Below are positions 10,451-20,656 of a stretch of DNA of 64,000 nucleotides, one piece after another. The DNA is from Adiantum capillus-veneris (taxonomy: Eukaryota > Streptophyta > Polypodiopsida > Polypodiales > Pteridaceae): assembly GCA_014529385.2 (NCBI GenBank), contig CM043969.1, positions 26,119,946 through 26,183,945 on the forward strand, read 5' to 3'. A program made the position numbers and the translations under genes. The notes under the pieces were generated by a model. It was not told where the DNA came from. It did not search any database and saw only the letters and a list, made by a program, of their open reading frames with translations. Every line of letters begins with the position of its first letter. The stretch's first letter is position 1.

Positions 10451-12360
10451 GATTCTGTTCAGCCCTTGCTGTCATGTACTAGAGACAGTAATGTAAGCTC
10501 ACAGGACATTTATGACACTTTGTTGCCTCTTTTTAGTAGTGAAAATACAAATGTAAGTTCCAATGAGGCAAATGTACAGCCTATGGAGGTTTCTGAAAAT
10601 GTCTTAGATCAGCCTATTACTGATGCAGATGTACATGATGTACTTGATGAGGAAAGGGCTGAAAATGAGCAGGCTAGAGGTATGCCAAAATGGCTGGTGC
10701 ACACTTTGCGTGACAGTAAATTGGATGCACCTTTGTCTAGTCGTACTCGTTCAGGCTCTCGCCATGCATCTTATGCATCTGATTGTTATGCTTTGACTGT
10801 GTCTAGCTTACATGATGTTGAGGAGCCTCTGTCTTTTGATGAAGCACAGAATTCAGAAAATTGGATGGCTGCCATGCAATCAGAATATGATGCACTTATA
10901 GAGAATGACACATGGAATTTATGTGATTTGCCTCCTGGCAAAAAGTCCATTGGTACGAAGTGGGTTTACAAGTTGAAACGCAAGCCGGATGGTGAGATCG
11001 ATCGCCATAAGGCTCGAATTGTTGCAAAGGGTTATGCACAGCAAAAAGGCATAGATTATGAAGAGACTTTTGCTCCCACTTGTCGTATGACTACTGTGCG
11101 TTTTCTATGTGCATTGGCAGCTCATTTTGGTTGGGATGTACATCAATCAGACATTGTTACTACTTTCTTGAATGGTGACATATTTGAGGAAGTTTATGTA
11201 ACGCAGCCTCGTGGTTTTGTCATAACAGGACAAGAGGACAAAGTGTGAAAATGTAACAAGTCTTTGTATGGGTTGAAGCAATCTCCTCGTGCTTGGTATG
11301 AGAAAGATGAAACTCATTTGGTCAAACAAGGCTTTCGTAACAGTCCAACTGAAAGCACATTGTATGTAAAGCGTGAGGGTGATGTACTTCTCATTGTGGT
11401 TCTTTATGTTGATGATTTGCTGATCACTGGACCAAATGAGAGACATATTGCTGAATTTAAGGCTGATTTGAATGCTACTTTCAAGATGAAAGATTTGGGG
11501 CTGTTGCATCATTACTTGGGTATACAGTTTAAGCAGTGTGATGGTGGTATTGCCTTGTGTCAGAAAAGTTACATAGAGACATTGCTATGTAAATTTGGAC
11601 TTGAGGATTGCAGACCTATTGCCACTCCCATGGAAACAGGTTTGAAGTTGAGTCTACATGATGCTGGCGATCCTGCTGATGTCACTCTTTACCAAACTGC
11701 TATTGGCTGCCTCATTTATGTATGCAACACGAGGCCAGATATTCAGTTTGCAGTCTCACAGGTCAGCAAATTTATGCATAGCCCAGAGTCTAAGCATTGG
11801 CAGGCTGTCGAGAGGATTTTCCGCTACCTTAGTGGCACTTTACATCTTGGCTTGTTTTATCCCAAGGGGGGATCATTGCCGCCAGACTTACAGGCTTTTT
11901 CAGACTCAGATTGGGCTGGTTGTTTTGACACGCGAGTGTCCACAAGTGGTTTTTGTTTCATGCTTGGCAGTTCATGTATATCATGGTTGATCAAGAATCA
12001 ACCTAGTGTGGCCACTTCGAGTTGTGAGGCTGAGTACAGGGCAGTCTTCAGAGCTACGGTTGAGTGTGTATTGCTCAGACGCCTTATGGCTGATTTGGGT
12101 GTTGGATAGGAAGCTACCAACACTATCTACACTAACAGTCAGAGCGCATTGGCAGTTGCGAGGAACCCAATTTTTCATGCTCGCACAAAGCACATTGAGG
12201 TGCATTACCACTATGTGGGGAGAGGCTCTCAGTAGGAGAGATCAGCTTGGCTTATGTGCCAACACAGGAAAACCTTGCAGATCTTTTCACAAAGGCATTG
12301 TCTCGTGAGAAGCTTGAAGTTGTCCGCAAAGCTTTGGGCTTACTCCCCTTTGTGGACTGA
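10451..12360 (+). pseudogene. Reverse transcriptase and RNase H of C1
   Basis: After a variable linker (MPKWLVHTLRDSK near 10680), the copia-type RT (RVT_2) starts at about 10860 with MAAMQSEYDALIEN. It continues through GTKWVYKLK and FAPTCRMTTVR to the active site VLYVDDLLI near 11405. A TGA at about 11246 stands in place of the Cys codon in KVCRCKK of C2. RNase H has SDSDWAGC and SSCEAEYRA (acidic residues present), then a TAG at 12107. The coding end ENLADLFTKAL..LLPFVD with stop at 12358-12360 matches C2. Confidence 0.85.
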
Positions 12361-12424
12361 TCATGTCCTCAGGGCATGTCACTTCCCTTTACTCATGTGC
12401 CAGCTCTCGTTCACCGCATCACTC

Positions 12425-12435
12425 CAGGGGGAATT
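12425..12435 (+). other. Polypurine tract of C1
   Basis: CAGGGGGAATT immediately before the 3' LTR. Confidence 0.6.
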
Positions 12436-12662
12436 TGTTACCATATACATGTGGTAGTGATGTGTGTGAACACACTAGGACCGCCGGGGCATTTTTTCCC
12501 TCTTTAGGAGGTTTTTTCCCCCGTGCATTGTATACACACCCATCACTCTAGGGCTGTCCATCTTTCCATTGCACACTAAGTAACACACTCTCTATTTTGT
12601 GCCTTGAGCTTCCTTCGTCTTCTCCAAGCTGTGTGTGTTTCTCGGCAACCCTAATTCCAACA
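12436..12662 (+). mobile_element. 3' LTR of C1 (227 bp)
   Basis: TGTTACCATA...ATTCCAACA with TG..CA ends. The length equals that of the C2 3' LTR. A short AT core (GTATACACACCC) lies mid-LTR. The same LTR in reverse occurs at 19011-19147 (partial), 26801-27027, 31731-31958 and 32766-32991. Confidence 0.9.
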
Positions 12663-12667
12663 ATCAA
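12663..12667 (+). other. Target-site duplication of C1, 3' copy
   Basis: ATCAA directly after the LTR. The reverse complement TTGAT lies directly outside the displaced 5' LTR at 19148-19152. Confidence 0.75.
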
Positions 12668-13373
12668 TGAAATATTGTTATTGAACTATCACATTGGGCA
12701 CTAAAATGTTAACCGTGAAATCCAATTTGGGGTACTTGTCTCGACCATGTATGAATGCACTATCATTGTAACTCTCAAACAAAGCTCACATGCATGTCCA
12801 AAAGAATTCTCCATCTAGTACAATTAGAATTATTGAATACAGCTAAGCACTAAAATTCATGAGCAATCACAATATCAATCTTTTTAATGACTTTCATGCA
12901 CAAATTTCAATCATGCAATGGATGCACACACAATCGTAGCAAACATCTGTGCTCTTTAACTAGAAAATATGGCATGCATAGCCAATGATGGAAGTGACTA
13001 TTTAGCTTTTGTGGCAATAAAATCCCAATGAATTTCATTCGTTAGTGCATGTTTTGCAGTCAAAGTAAGCACTAAAATTTACCATGATTAGTCAGAAACA
13101 AAAAAATTTAACATCATTTCATCGTCATTCATTCAAAATGGATATTCAATTCTAGCATATTTGGAAGCTAGAGATGATTGAAACCTTGATGTAGGCTCTA
13201 ACAATCCAAGTATTATCAGTACAAACAAGATAATGTCCACTCCTCACCGAGACATTGAATTCATAACTACAAAAGGCAAAGCTGAGACACCCTTTTTTGG
13301 AATTTTGGAATTTTGTGGGCTCAAGGCAAAGATGAGAGGTGGAAAAACCCTCTTATCTCATTTTTAAGCTTTT

Positions 13374-13377
<4 letters not shown>
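12668..13377. other. Non-coding, AT-rich
   Basis: Former flank of C1. No coding frame, RNA gene or mobile-element end could be recognised. Confidence 0.6.

Positions 13378-13415
<38 letters not shown>
13378..13415. repeat. (TA)n microsatellite
   Basis: About 19 TA units. Confidence 0.95.
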
Positions 13416-13420
<5 letters not shown>

Positions 13421-14273
13421 CCATCTCCACACTGTGAGTTGTGACAATCAAAGCGGGGTCAATAGGTGAGGCAGGTAGCGAGGAACCCAGGTTGCCAAAG
13501 CTGCTTGGGCGAGTTTGAATAAACATGATGGCCATAAGCAACCCGGGCAAGTGGGCCATGAGTGGAATGTGTATTTGGCAAATCAAAGGGGTCAATCAAC
13601 GAAGGGAGAGAAATTTGACTCTGGCAGCGTGCTGATGCAGGCAGAAGAAGTGGGTCTAATATGATTGTTTCCATCAACAAAGCAGTGAACCGAAAAGGAG
13701 GACGGAATAGGCTTAGGTTCTATATCATCATGCTACCATGGCGGGCACTGAAAACGGATATTTTGACTCCTAAAAGCGCAAGAGTGTGTGTGATTGGAGA
13801 GTGATGCTCCTGATAGGCCCTTTGGCAGTAATGCAAGGAGTGGGATCACATTGGACGAGGGGTGTGTGTGTAGCAACTGTGCCGAGCACTGCAGGTAGAT
13901 TTGTTTGCCAAGTTTGGTAGGCATATCAAGCTAAGCAATGAGCCAATGAGGCAATTAACGTCGTGAATGTGTGTGTGATAGTGTGAGAGAATGTGGTCAA
14001 GATAAAAATTTTCCCCCTTGCAGTCAAGCCAGGCATGCGGGTCATGACTCATGAGGCATTGAGGAGTCAGTTGACTTTAGCACTCTTTGTGAGTGTGTGT
14101 GCGGGGGTCCAAAGACCAAGGCAGGTGTGCAGGAGCAAAAAAATGAGGATTGTATCACTGTGTGCCAGCAAGTAGCTAAAAAGTGTGTCTGCTAAAGGTG
14201 CACGTGGGTGTTTCCTAATTTGGTGAGGTCTCTTAGTATCATGATGCAACCTGATTTGGCATTATCGAAAACA

Positions 14274-14276
<3 letters not shown>
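13416..14276. other. Non-coding, TG-rich
   Basis: Short broken frames only. Many TGTGTG and GAGTGTG stretches. Nothing recognisable. Confidence 0.5.

Positions 14277-14308
<32 letters not shown>
14277..14308. repeat. (TG)n microsatellite
   Basis: About 16 TG units. Confidence 0.95.
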
Positions 14309-14309
<1 letters not shown>

Positions 14310-14459
14310 TTGTGAGTTTAATGTGGGTGGGAGACACCGGGTTCAAGCCTAAAGCAACGGGTGCGTGTGTGAGTGTTGGGTGCACCAAGCCAAGCCAGTG
14401 GAGTCATGCCAAGCGAAGCAAGTGGGGCCGAACCAAACTCAGAAACTGCAAGTTGCGTG

Positions 14460-14462
<3 letters not shown>

Positions 14463-14497
<35 letters not shown>
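14463..14497. repeat. (AG)n microsatellite
   Basis: About 17 AG units. Confidence 0.95.
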
Positions 14498-14506
<9 letters not shown>

Positions 14507-15556
14507 GCGGTGCTTCTTTTTTTTGAAATAGATCTTCTAGAGGACATTCCCATGATGACTTGCGGGTGATAATGTGTGTGTGAGCTTGAGAATGGTTGAA
14601 GAGGCAAAATCTTGAAGCTCTTTAGAACCGAGGAAGGGACAAGAGTTCATGCTTGGGACATTGAGGGTACCAAAGTTTATGGACAAAATTACAGGATAGA
14701 AAACGAGGATGCCTTAAGTCCAAAAAATCCATTTCAATGCACACTCCTCCTCATGTTATTCTTTATGTCAACTTACATTAAAATTGAAAATATTATTGAT
14801 GCAATAATCTCCTTCCATACATCATGCAATAAAAATTAACCCAATTGTTCATCGATTTGTGCTCTAGTTGATCCCCTTTTTTTTCACATTGCTCCAATGA
14901 AGGATGTACACTTTGGATTGAAAATTCCATGCACAATTGTTGATCTCAAATCCATCAATTGAAAAGGCATACACACAAAATGAGCAATCCAATCTTCATT
15001 GGCTATTTTCAACCCAATTATCAATCATCACAAAATCATTGCTTATATTTAAAATTCCTAATCATACAACCCTATCGGATTTGTCATTTGGTTTGTAGGG
15101 CTACACACAATTGATTATGGCATTTGCAAAGTCAAAAATCAATGACATTTTTACCATATCCAATCAAATAGACATACATGACAATGGTCATTCTTATACA
15201 ATCATTTTCAATTGAGTATCAATTGAATCATCCCAACTCAATCATACACATCAACCTTTTAGGTCTTTCAATCATCAAGATCATTAGGAGAAATATGAAC
15301 CTTGCATGGGCCTTGTAAGGTTAATGTTGTGTAGGGTTAAGGGGACAAGGGCATTCAAGAAGTTAGTTTTGAGTAGGCTTTTCTAGCCTTTTTTTTAGAC
15401 ACATGTAAGATGTGGACCTAGGGGGTCACCTTCTCTCTCTAGCTTTTTGAAAGTGAAGGGAGTAAAGAGGTGTGGCCACATCATCAAAAACGTGGGTCAC
15501 TAAGCCAAAATTTGACTTTTTGAAAAAAAAGTTATTTTTGCTTCTTTTTGACTTAA

Positions 15557-15558
<2 letters not shown>
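14498..15558. other. Non-coding, AT-rich
   Basis: No supported gene. Repeated short words such as CAATTG and CAATCATC are the only pattern. Confidence 0.5.

Positions 15559-15598
<40 letters not shown>
15559..15598. repeat. Homopolymer C40
   Basis: Forty consecutive C on the + strand (G40 on the other). A second run of 13 C followed by A starts at 15683. Frames of poly-Pro or poly-Gly here are artefacts. Confidence 0.95.
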
Positions 15599-15756
15599 AG
15601 CATATATACATATCAAAAATTTATTTTTTGACCTTTTTTTTAACCTACAAACACTAAAAGTCCATTTTTTCAAAAAAAATCTCCCCCCCCCCCCCAAAAA
15701 AAAAACCTTTATTCTCTCTTCCTCCTCTCTCCTTTGTCACTCTCCTCTCCCTCCTT

Positions 15757-15924
15757 GCCCCTTCTCTCCTCCTCCTCCCCTCTCTCTCCCTCTCCCCAAG
15801 TGCCCCTTCTCTCCTCGCATGTTCCTCCCCCTCCCTCCCTGCCCCCCTCTCTCCTCCTCCTCCCCTCTCTCTCCCTCTCGCCCACTGCCCCCTTCTCTCC
15901 TCCCATGTTCGTCCCTCTCCCTCC
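15757..15924. repeat. Two tandem 84-bp CT-rich units
   Basis: Unit 1 at 15757-15840 and unit 2 at 15841-15924. Both start GCCCC and share the CTCCTCCTCCTCCCCTCTCT core, the CCACTGCC/CAAGTGCC box and the CATGTTC box. Confidence 0.8.
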
Positions 15925-16042
15925 CCCTTCTCTCTTTTCATCATTTGCTTCCTCACGCAACAACTACCATGGTGCTCACTGACATCACAAATCGTATGCA
16001 TACATATTTGCTTGTCCGCGGAGTTTTCACTGAAGACCTCAC

Positions 16043-16366
16043 GTGAGGGTGAGCAGAGGTCATCCCAGGAACATCGTACCATCGGTGAGACGAATGTTGA
16101 TGGTTCTTCAATATCTTGGGAGGGGAGAAGTAGGATTCTTGGGCTATTTCAATTGGTTGTGTATGGGTGTAGGTGCTTCTTTGAATTCGTGGATGCATGA
16201 ATGTCAAGCTCTTCAGCTCAAAGCAGTGGCATTACAAGAAAGTATTGCATCTTTGAAGAGGGAGGTTGAAACTCTCCAACAACAATTACAAGAAAAGGAT
16301 GTGTACATTATGAAGCTTGCCAATACCATCACATATTTGAATAAAACACCCCTTTGTGCAAGGTAG
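16043..16366 (+). CDS. Unidentified ORF with coiled-coil C-terminus
   Basis: 107 codons. The C-terminal third (LKAVALQESIASLKREVETL and following) has heptad spacing of Leu/Val/Ile and would form a coiled coil. The N-terminal part has no recognisable motif. The frame ends close to AAGGTAGC, which could be a splice donor, so it may be an exon. Alternatively it is a fragment of a transposon-encoded protein. No neighbour supports either reading. Confidence 0.25.
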   Translation: MRVSRGHPRNIVPSVRRMLMVLQYLGRGEVGFLGYFNWLCMGVGASLNSWMHECQALQLKAVALQESIASLKREVETLQQQLQEKDVYIMKLANTITYLNKTPLCAR

Positions 16367-17620
16367 CAATATATTTCTTACTTTTGGTTGTGTTCTTCTT
16401 ATCATAGACTTTGAAGTCTAAGGTGTTGCCTCTACTTGTTTTGTAGTGCTTAGCACAAAGGTTACTTTTGTGCACAAATAGTGAAAGGCTGCGTGTTAGA
16501 GAGGCCAAGTGTCACCACTTTTCCTCTAAAACAATCTTCTTTGCTACATCTTGCAGGTAGGTGCTTGAAATCCATGCTTATTAGAGGTGGGTAATCTCAT
16601 CCTAATGTATATTTTATGATTGTTCATTCCCAGTTGGATGGAGATACTTGCAAATTTGTACAACATATACTTAACAAGTGTCTTTATTGTACAACTTGCA
16701 AATGTTGAATTCATACATGTTTTTGTTAAAAGGTGACCTCTTACTATGCTAGTTGAGTGGAGTTGTTTGCAAGAATGGCTCAAGAAACCGGCATAACATG
16801 AAGCTTTTATGGTGGCACAAAGCTCTCCTCAGTGGAAATGTGGCTCCCACTACACCAAAAATCATTATCCTAATATAGAGAGATCCCTAGTAGGACAATA
16901 CAACAGCTTTTCATCCGTAGCAACACACCCTTTCTAACATGAAGGTACTCCTACCAAATATATTTTTATGTGATAGGTCACCCCATGAGCATACCATGTC
17001 ATGGAATGGATGTAAGGCTATGACCGCACTAATCCTTGGAAGTTGTTCACGACGAATGTATGTTTATCAAAGTTAATGAGAATAAATTTGGACTTTTTTG
17101 TTTGTTGATGTGTAAGAGCACTCTAGGTCTACCACATTTTAGATTGTTTGATAAGTTAAATAAGATTTCTAGTCATTTAAAGTGTAAATTTGTTTTTGTT
17201 TGGTAAGATTGTACATGAGAAGACATGATAAAGTACAAGAGATCTTGACCGAATAAACCTCGATTAGATTCCTACCATGCACTTGTGAGACCAGGCCTCT
17301 CCTTGAACCCTTTGATTTCTATCACTGTGGGAAGTCCAACGGTGGTCTATTTTCAAATTTTTAGCGATAAATTAATTTTAAAGGAAATTTTGGTTATTTT
17401 AAAGTTTATACACAGTCTAGGAGTTCATTCTGATTGTTTTCCTTAAGTATCAATTTTTGACCGAGGGCACTCCTTGGAAGCCACTTTTAAAGGTGTTAGG
17501 GTGAGATTTTGAGAAAGTTTTGAACGTAGGAAATACAGTCCTTAACACAATAAAAAACATTGTTTCTTTGAGTATTTTCAGATTACATGGCATACCTTCC
17601 AGCATCAAAAGTATGCCTGT
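16367..17620. other. Non-coding
   Basis: No supported gene. A CACTACACCAAAA sequence at 16848 resembles a CACTA transposon end, but no matching opposite end was found. Confidence 0.4.
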
Positions 17621-17624
17621 ACTT

Positions 17625-17691
17625 GCCATTTCAAGGCCCCAGGTACCCTCAACAAGACAGGCCATTTCAAGGCCCCAGGTACCCTCAACAA
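17625..17691. repeat. Tandem duplication, 36-bp period
   Basis: GCCATTTCAAGGCCCCAGGT and the following 11 bases occur twice, starting at 17625 and 17661. Confidence 0.9.
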
Positions 17692-17694
17692 AGA

Positions 17695-17792
17695 GGGGAG
17701 TTTGCTATGAACACATTAAACTGCCCAGGCTTTTTTTATGCATGGCCATGAGATAGAACTGGGCGGTTTAATGTGTTCATAGCCAACTCCCC
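17695..17792. repeat. Hairpin: 33-bp inverted repeat, 31/33 identical
   Basis: The left arm is 17695-17727 and the right arm 17760-17792, with a 32-base loop. The core GCTATGAACACATTAAA is perfect. The loop sequence (TGGCCATGAGATAGA) recurs at about 17982-17996, outside the hairpin. Confidence 0.85.
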
Positions 17793-18014
17793 CCCTGGAA
17801 AATACCTAAACCTTGTATCATGCTTATCAACCATTTTTTTCTTCCTTGTGTCCATCCCCTGTTCTTGGAAATATCTTGGTCCCTATTTGTCTCTGGATGA
17901 CCATTTTGCACGCCCTTGTGCCCTCTTGTTGAGGGTCTCTGGGGATTTAAAATGACAAATAGTGGCTTTGTTTTAATGCGTGGCCATGAGATAGAGGTCT
18001 AGTGTTTGATGTCC

Positions 18015-18179
18015 GGAGTATTCACTATGTAAAATTTTCCTCTATCATGTGTGTTCACCACAATGGATTAAAAGTACCCCTTATAGGCCTTACCTACACA
18101 TGTTTCTGTAACTTTACAAGAATATAAATTCCCTTCTGCTGAACACATGTGCTATGTTACATATACTTTCTTGAACTCC
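18015..18179. mobile_element. MITE-like inverted-repeat element, copy a
   Basis: The ends are imperfect inverted repeats of about 45 bases: GGAGTATTCACTATGTAAAA on the left, and the reverse complement of TTACATA..TTGAACTCC on the right. An inner palindromic box (CATGTGTGTTCA / TGAACACATGTG) is present. The same architecture and much of the sequence recur at 56961-57212. It is non-coding. No clear target duplication was seen. Confidence 0.45.
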
Positions 18180-18275
18180 CCAGGTCAAAGGCCTCACAAA
18201 TTCTATGCACTAAACATTTAGCACTAGAACTCAACCAAACAAGGAGCCAATTTTTACTTCCTTGTGCTCACCTCG

Positions 18276-18789
18276 TGTTGAGAGGCGGAAGTGAAAAAAT
18301 AGACCCGGTGGCCTCTACACCAAGACTATGCACAATGGCCTCATCATGGGGAATACGCAATAGGGGCACCACCTAGCAAGATATGCGGCTAGGACGCATA
18401 CATATACAAAATGAACATGCCATGGAAAACAATTTCAAGATCCACACCCAAATGTGGAATGAGGTGGTCAAAGAATAAGGTGAGAGGAGTGGTGAGTGAG
18501 TGAGAATGGGCTCGCTACTCATGCATGTAGTAAGGAAGATAACGAGGTCAGGGATACATGCAAGTATGCTCACTTCTCATACAAAAGGTGGCGAATCCGC
18601 ACACCTCAAGATGGAAGTAGCAAGATGATAGGAATATGAGAGGGAGAGAGAGAGTGTGTGTATGGTGGCGAATCCGCACACCTTAACATAAGCAAAAAAA
18701 AAATGGCAAGGAACAAGCATATACCATACTCACAATGAGATGTATCCAAAGCGACACAAAGTATGGCACCAAGATGGAGTGTGTTGATA
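18276..18789 (-). mobile_element. 3' LTR of G1, second part (inverted)
   Basis: Read on the reverse strand from 18789 this contains TTGTGAGTATG, then two GTGTGCGGATTCGCCACC boxes (18684-18667 and 18603-18586) and CTAGGTGGTGCCCC (about 18375-18362). It ends GCCTCTCAACA at 18276. These are the downstream elements of the G0 LTR in the same order. The piece completes the LTR that stops at 8205. Confidence 0.65.
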
Positions 18790-19147
18790 CCCTTTGACAC
18801 AAGAACATGTTGCATCATATAAGCCCACATAGGGTAGTTGTCCCCATCCAACCTGTCCTCGGTAGCAAACATCTTGAACACATCTGTGTTGTTGTTGTCA
18901 GCCATGGTAAATGTTGCACCTGATGTGAAAACTGCCCGAAAATAGGAGAAACGGAGCGGGAACAACCTGTGCTATATAGCACAAACCGTAGAAGACTATA
19001 AGGCACCTGTGCAATGGAAAGATGGATAGCCCTAGAGTGATGGGCGTATATACAATGCACGGGGGGAAAAACCTCCTAAAGAGGGAAAAAATGCCCCGGC
19101 GGTCCTAGTGTGTTCACACACATCACTACCACATGTATATGGTAACA
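18790..19147 (-). mobile_element. 5' end of C1 (inverted): gag start, leader, part of 5' LTR
   Basis: Reverse strand: the LTR outer end TGTTACCATA is at 19147. The LTR runs to about 19011, where an internal deletion has removed the LTR 3' end, the primer site and part of the leader. The remaining leader has the GTGCTATATAGCAC box also seen in C2 and C3. The gag ATG is at 18905 (MADNNNTDVFKMFA), and coding sequence stops at 18790 after LVSKG. C1 at 8206 takes up gag 14 bases further on. A continuous frame can be read on across 18789, but it is LTR-derived. Confidence 0.85.
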
Positions 19148-19152
19148 TTGAT
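19148..19152 (-). other. Target-site duplication of C1, 5' copy
   Basis: TTGAT on +, which is ATCAA in element orientation, identical to 12663-12667. Confidence 0.75.
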
Positions 19153-19730
19153 GGCATTAAAAAATGGAGACTCCTGAACTGCTTTGATGCTTGGGTTGGA
19201 TGAAGCTATTTCCATGCACTCAAGAATGAGCTTTTTGCAAGAGAGAACTTTCTCTCTTTTGATTTGTATAGGTCCACTTGATGATTGATAACATGCATTG
19301 GACTTATGTATCCATTGTGGATGAAATCAATTTTTTAATTGAATGGATTGCATAAGACTTTGTGATTTCTGATAATTTTTTATCATCTTTAGTGCTTTGC
19401 TTGATTGGATTTCACATTGCTTCATTTGTGAGCTACATTGATGATACATTCATGCTTGGTCATGAAGTCTTGTGCTTTAAAACTGATCTTGATATTGAGT
19501 GCATATTTTAGTGCTTGCTTTGAATGCAAAACCCCAACATAGCACTAAAATTGAGCTTCTTTGAATGACCATGGGAAAGCATTAAACTTTTGGGTTATGG
19601 TTGATCATTTTTGCTTGTGTTGAATTTCCATATGCTTAAGATCACTAATGATTGACTTCATTTTTTAGAGTGATTGGCAAAAGTGGGATTCCATTGTAGA
19701 TATGGGATGTCGGCATTGCAATGTAATGCA
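19153..19730. other. Non-coding, AT-rich
   Basis: Former 5' flank of C1. No gene recognised. Confidence 0.5.
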
Positions 19731-20105
19731 AAAATTGGCTATTTAGAGCCATTCCAATTCTTCGGACTAAAAGTTGTGTACATGCTAGCTCATAGCTTGG
19801 TCTAAAGAGAATGTTTTCATTTGAGCTAGTGTTTACCCAACTTTTTTGAAAGCTTTCAAGTACAAAATTTGGCTATTGAGAGCCATTCACTTTCATTTCA
19901 TTAAGCGTTGTAGTCATCTCTAGCCCATAGATTTCCCTAAAATTGTAAAATTTCATGTGAGCTAGTTGTTAGCCAACTTTTTTGGCGGGCTTTTGAAGTA
20001 AAATTTGGCTTTCAAGAGCCACTTCATCTCATCAAAACTTGTATTATTTTTAGCTCATGGCTTGCTTTGAAACTTCCATATTTTATTGAGCTAAAATTAA
20101 TCAAC
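19731..20105. repeat. Three diverged tandem units of about 135 bp
   Basis: Units start near 19731, 19864 and 20000. Each opens with AAA(A)TTTGGCT and then an AGAGCCA box, and carries an AGCTCATAG/AGCCCATAG box mid-unit. GAGCTA and CCAACTTTTTT boxes close the units. Divergence is clear, so the array is old. Confidence 0.65.
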
Positions 20106-20506
20106 TTTAAATCATGCATGAGAGGACTATAAATTGCAAATTTTTGCTTATTTACAAGAATTTTATCTCTCATGGTTGTTATGTATACAAAAATTTTCTA
20201 CAAACAGCGTCATGTGCATAACCAAAGACACTTTTTTCCCTTGCGTTTTTTCCCTTTGGCAAATTCGGGTCTGCAAGACGCTAGCTTTAGGTTTTCATTA
20301 ATGTTTTTGTGTGTTTTTGGATTTCAAATAAATGGCTTTTGTAGCTTGTGTTTACACTTAGCTTCAAAAATCTTGGATTGTAAATAGAGACTTCTCTACA
20401 CAAAGTGGATGCTTGCTCAAGGATGCACAAAGAGCATGAATAGGTGAAATCCTTCCATGATTTTTCTCTTTTGTTCATCTCTCCATTCTCTATGCTTGGC
20501 TTAAGT

Positions 20507-20656
20507 AATATTTGCTTCTAAGCTATGGTTCTTTCATGTTCAAAAGCCAGGCATACTAAAGTTTCAACACTTTCCTTTGTGAATATTTGCTTCTAAGCTA
20601 TGGTTCTTTCATGTTCAAAAGTCAGGCATACTAAAGTTTCAACACTTTTCTTTGTG
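20507..20656. repeat. Tandem duplication of 75 bp
   Basis: AATATTTGCTTCTAAGCTAT and the following 55 bases occur at 20507 and again at 20582, nearly identical. Confidence 0.9.

Larger units (their letters stand above)
8206..12662 (+). mobile_element. Ty1/copia element C1, main part
   Basis: Order gag, protease, integrase, RT, RNase H, 3' LTR, as in Ty1/copia. Sequence similarity to copies C2 and C3 begins at TGCAGGGCATTG (8206), about 130 bases into gag. The 5' LTR, primer site and gag start are absent here and lie inverted at 18790-19147. Several stops and small indels inactivate the polyprotein. The 3' flank (12663-12667, ATCAA) matches the flank of the displaced 5' LTR. Confidence 0.9.

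Noticed and set aside
15426-16082. Gly-, Pro- and Arg/Glu-rich ORFs
   Set aside because: They follow the C40 run and the CT-rich tandem units. No real coding signal.
16848-16860. CACTACACCAAAA as a CACTA transposon end
   Set aside because: No matching opposite end, no subterminal repeats that I could confirm and no transposase nearby. Mentioned only as a note in the non-coding interval.
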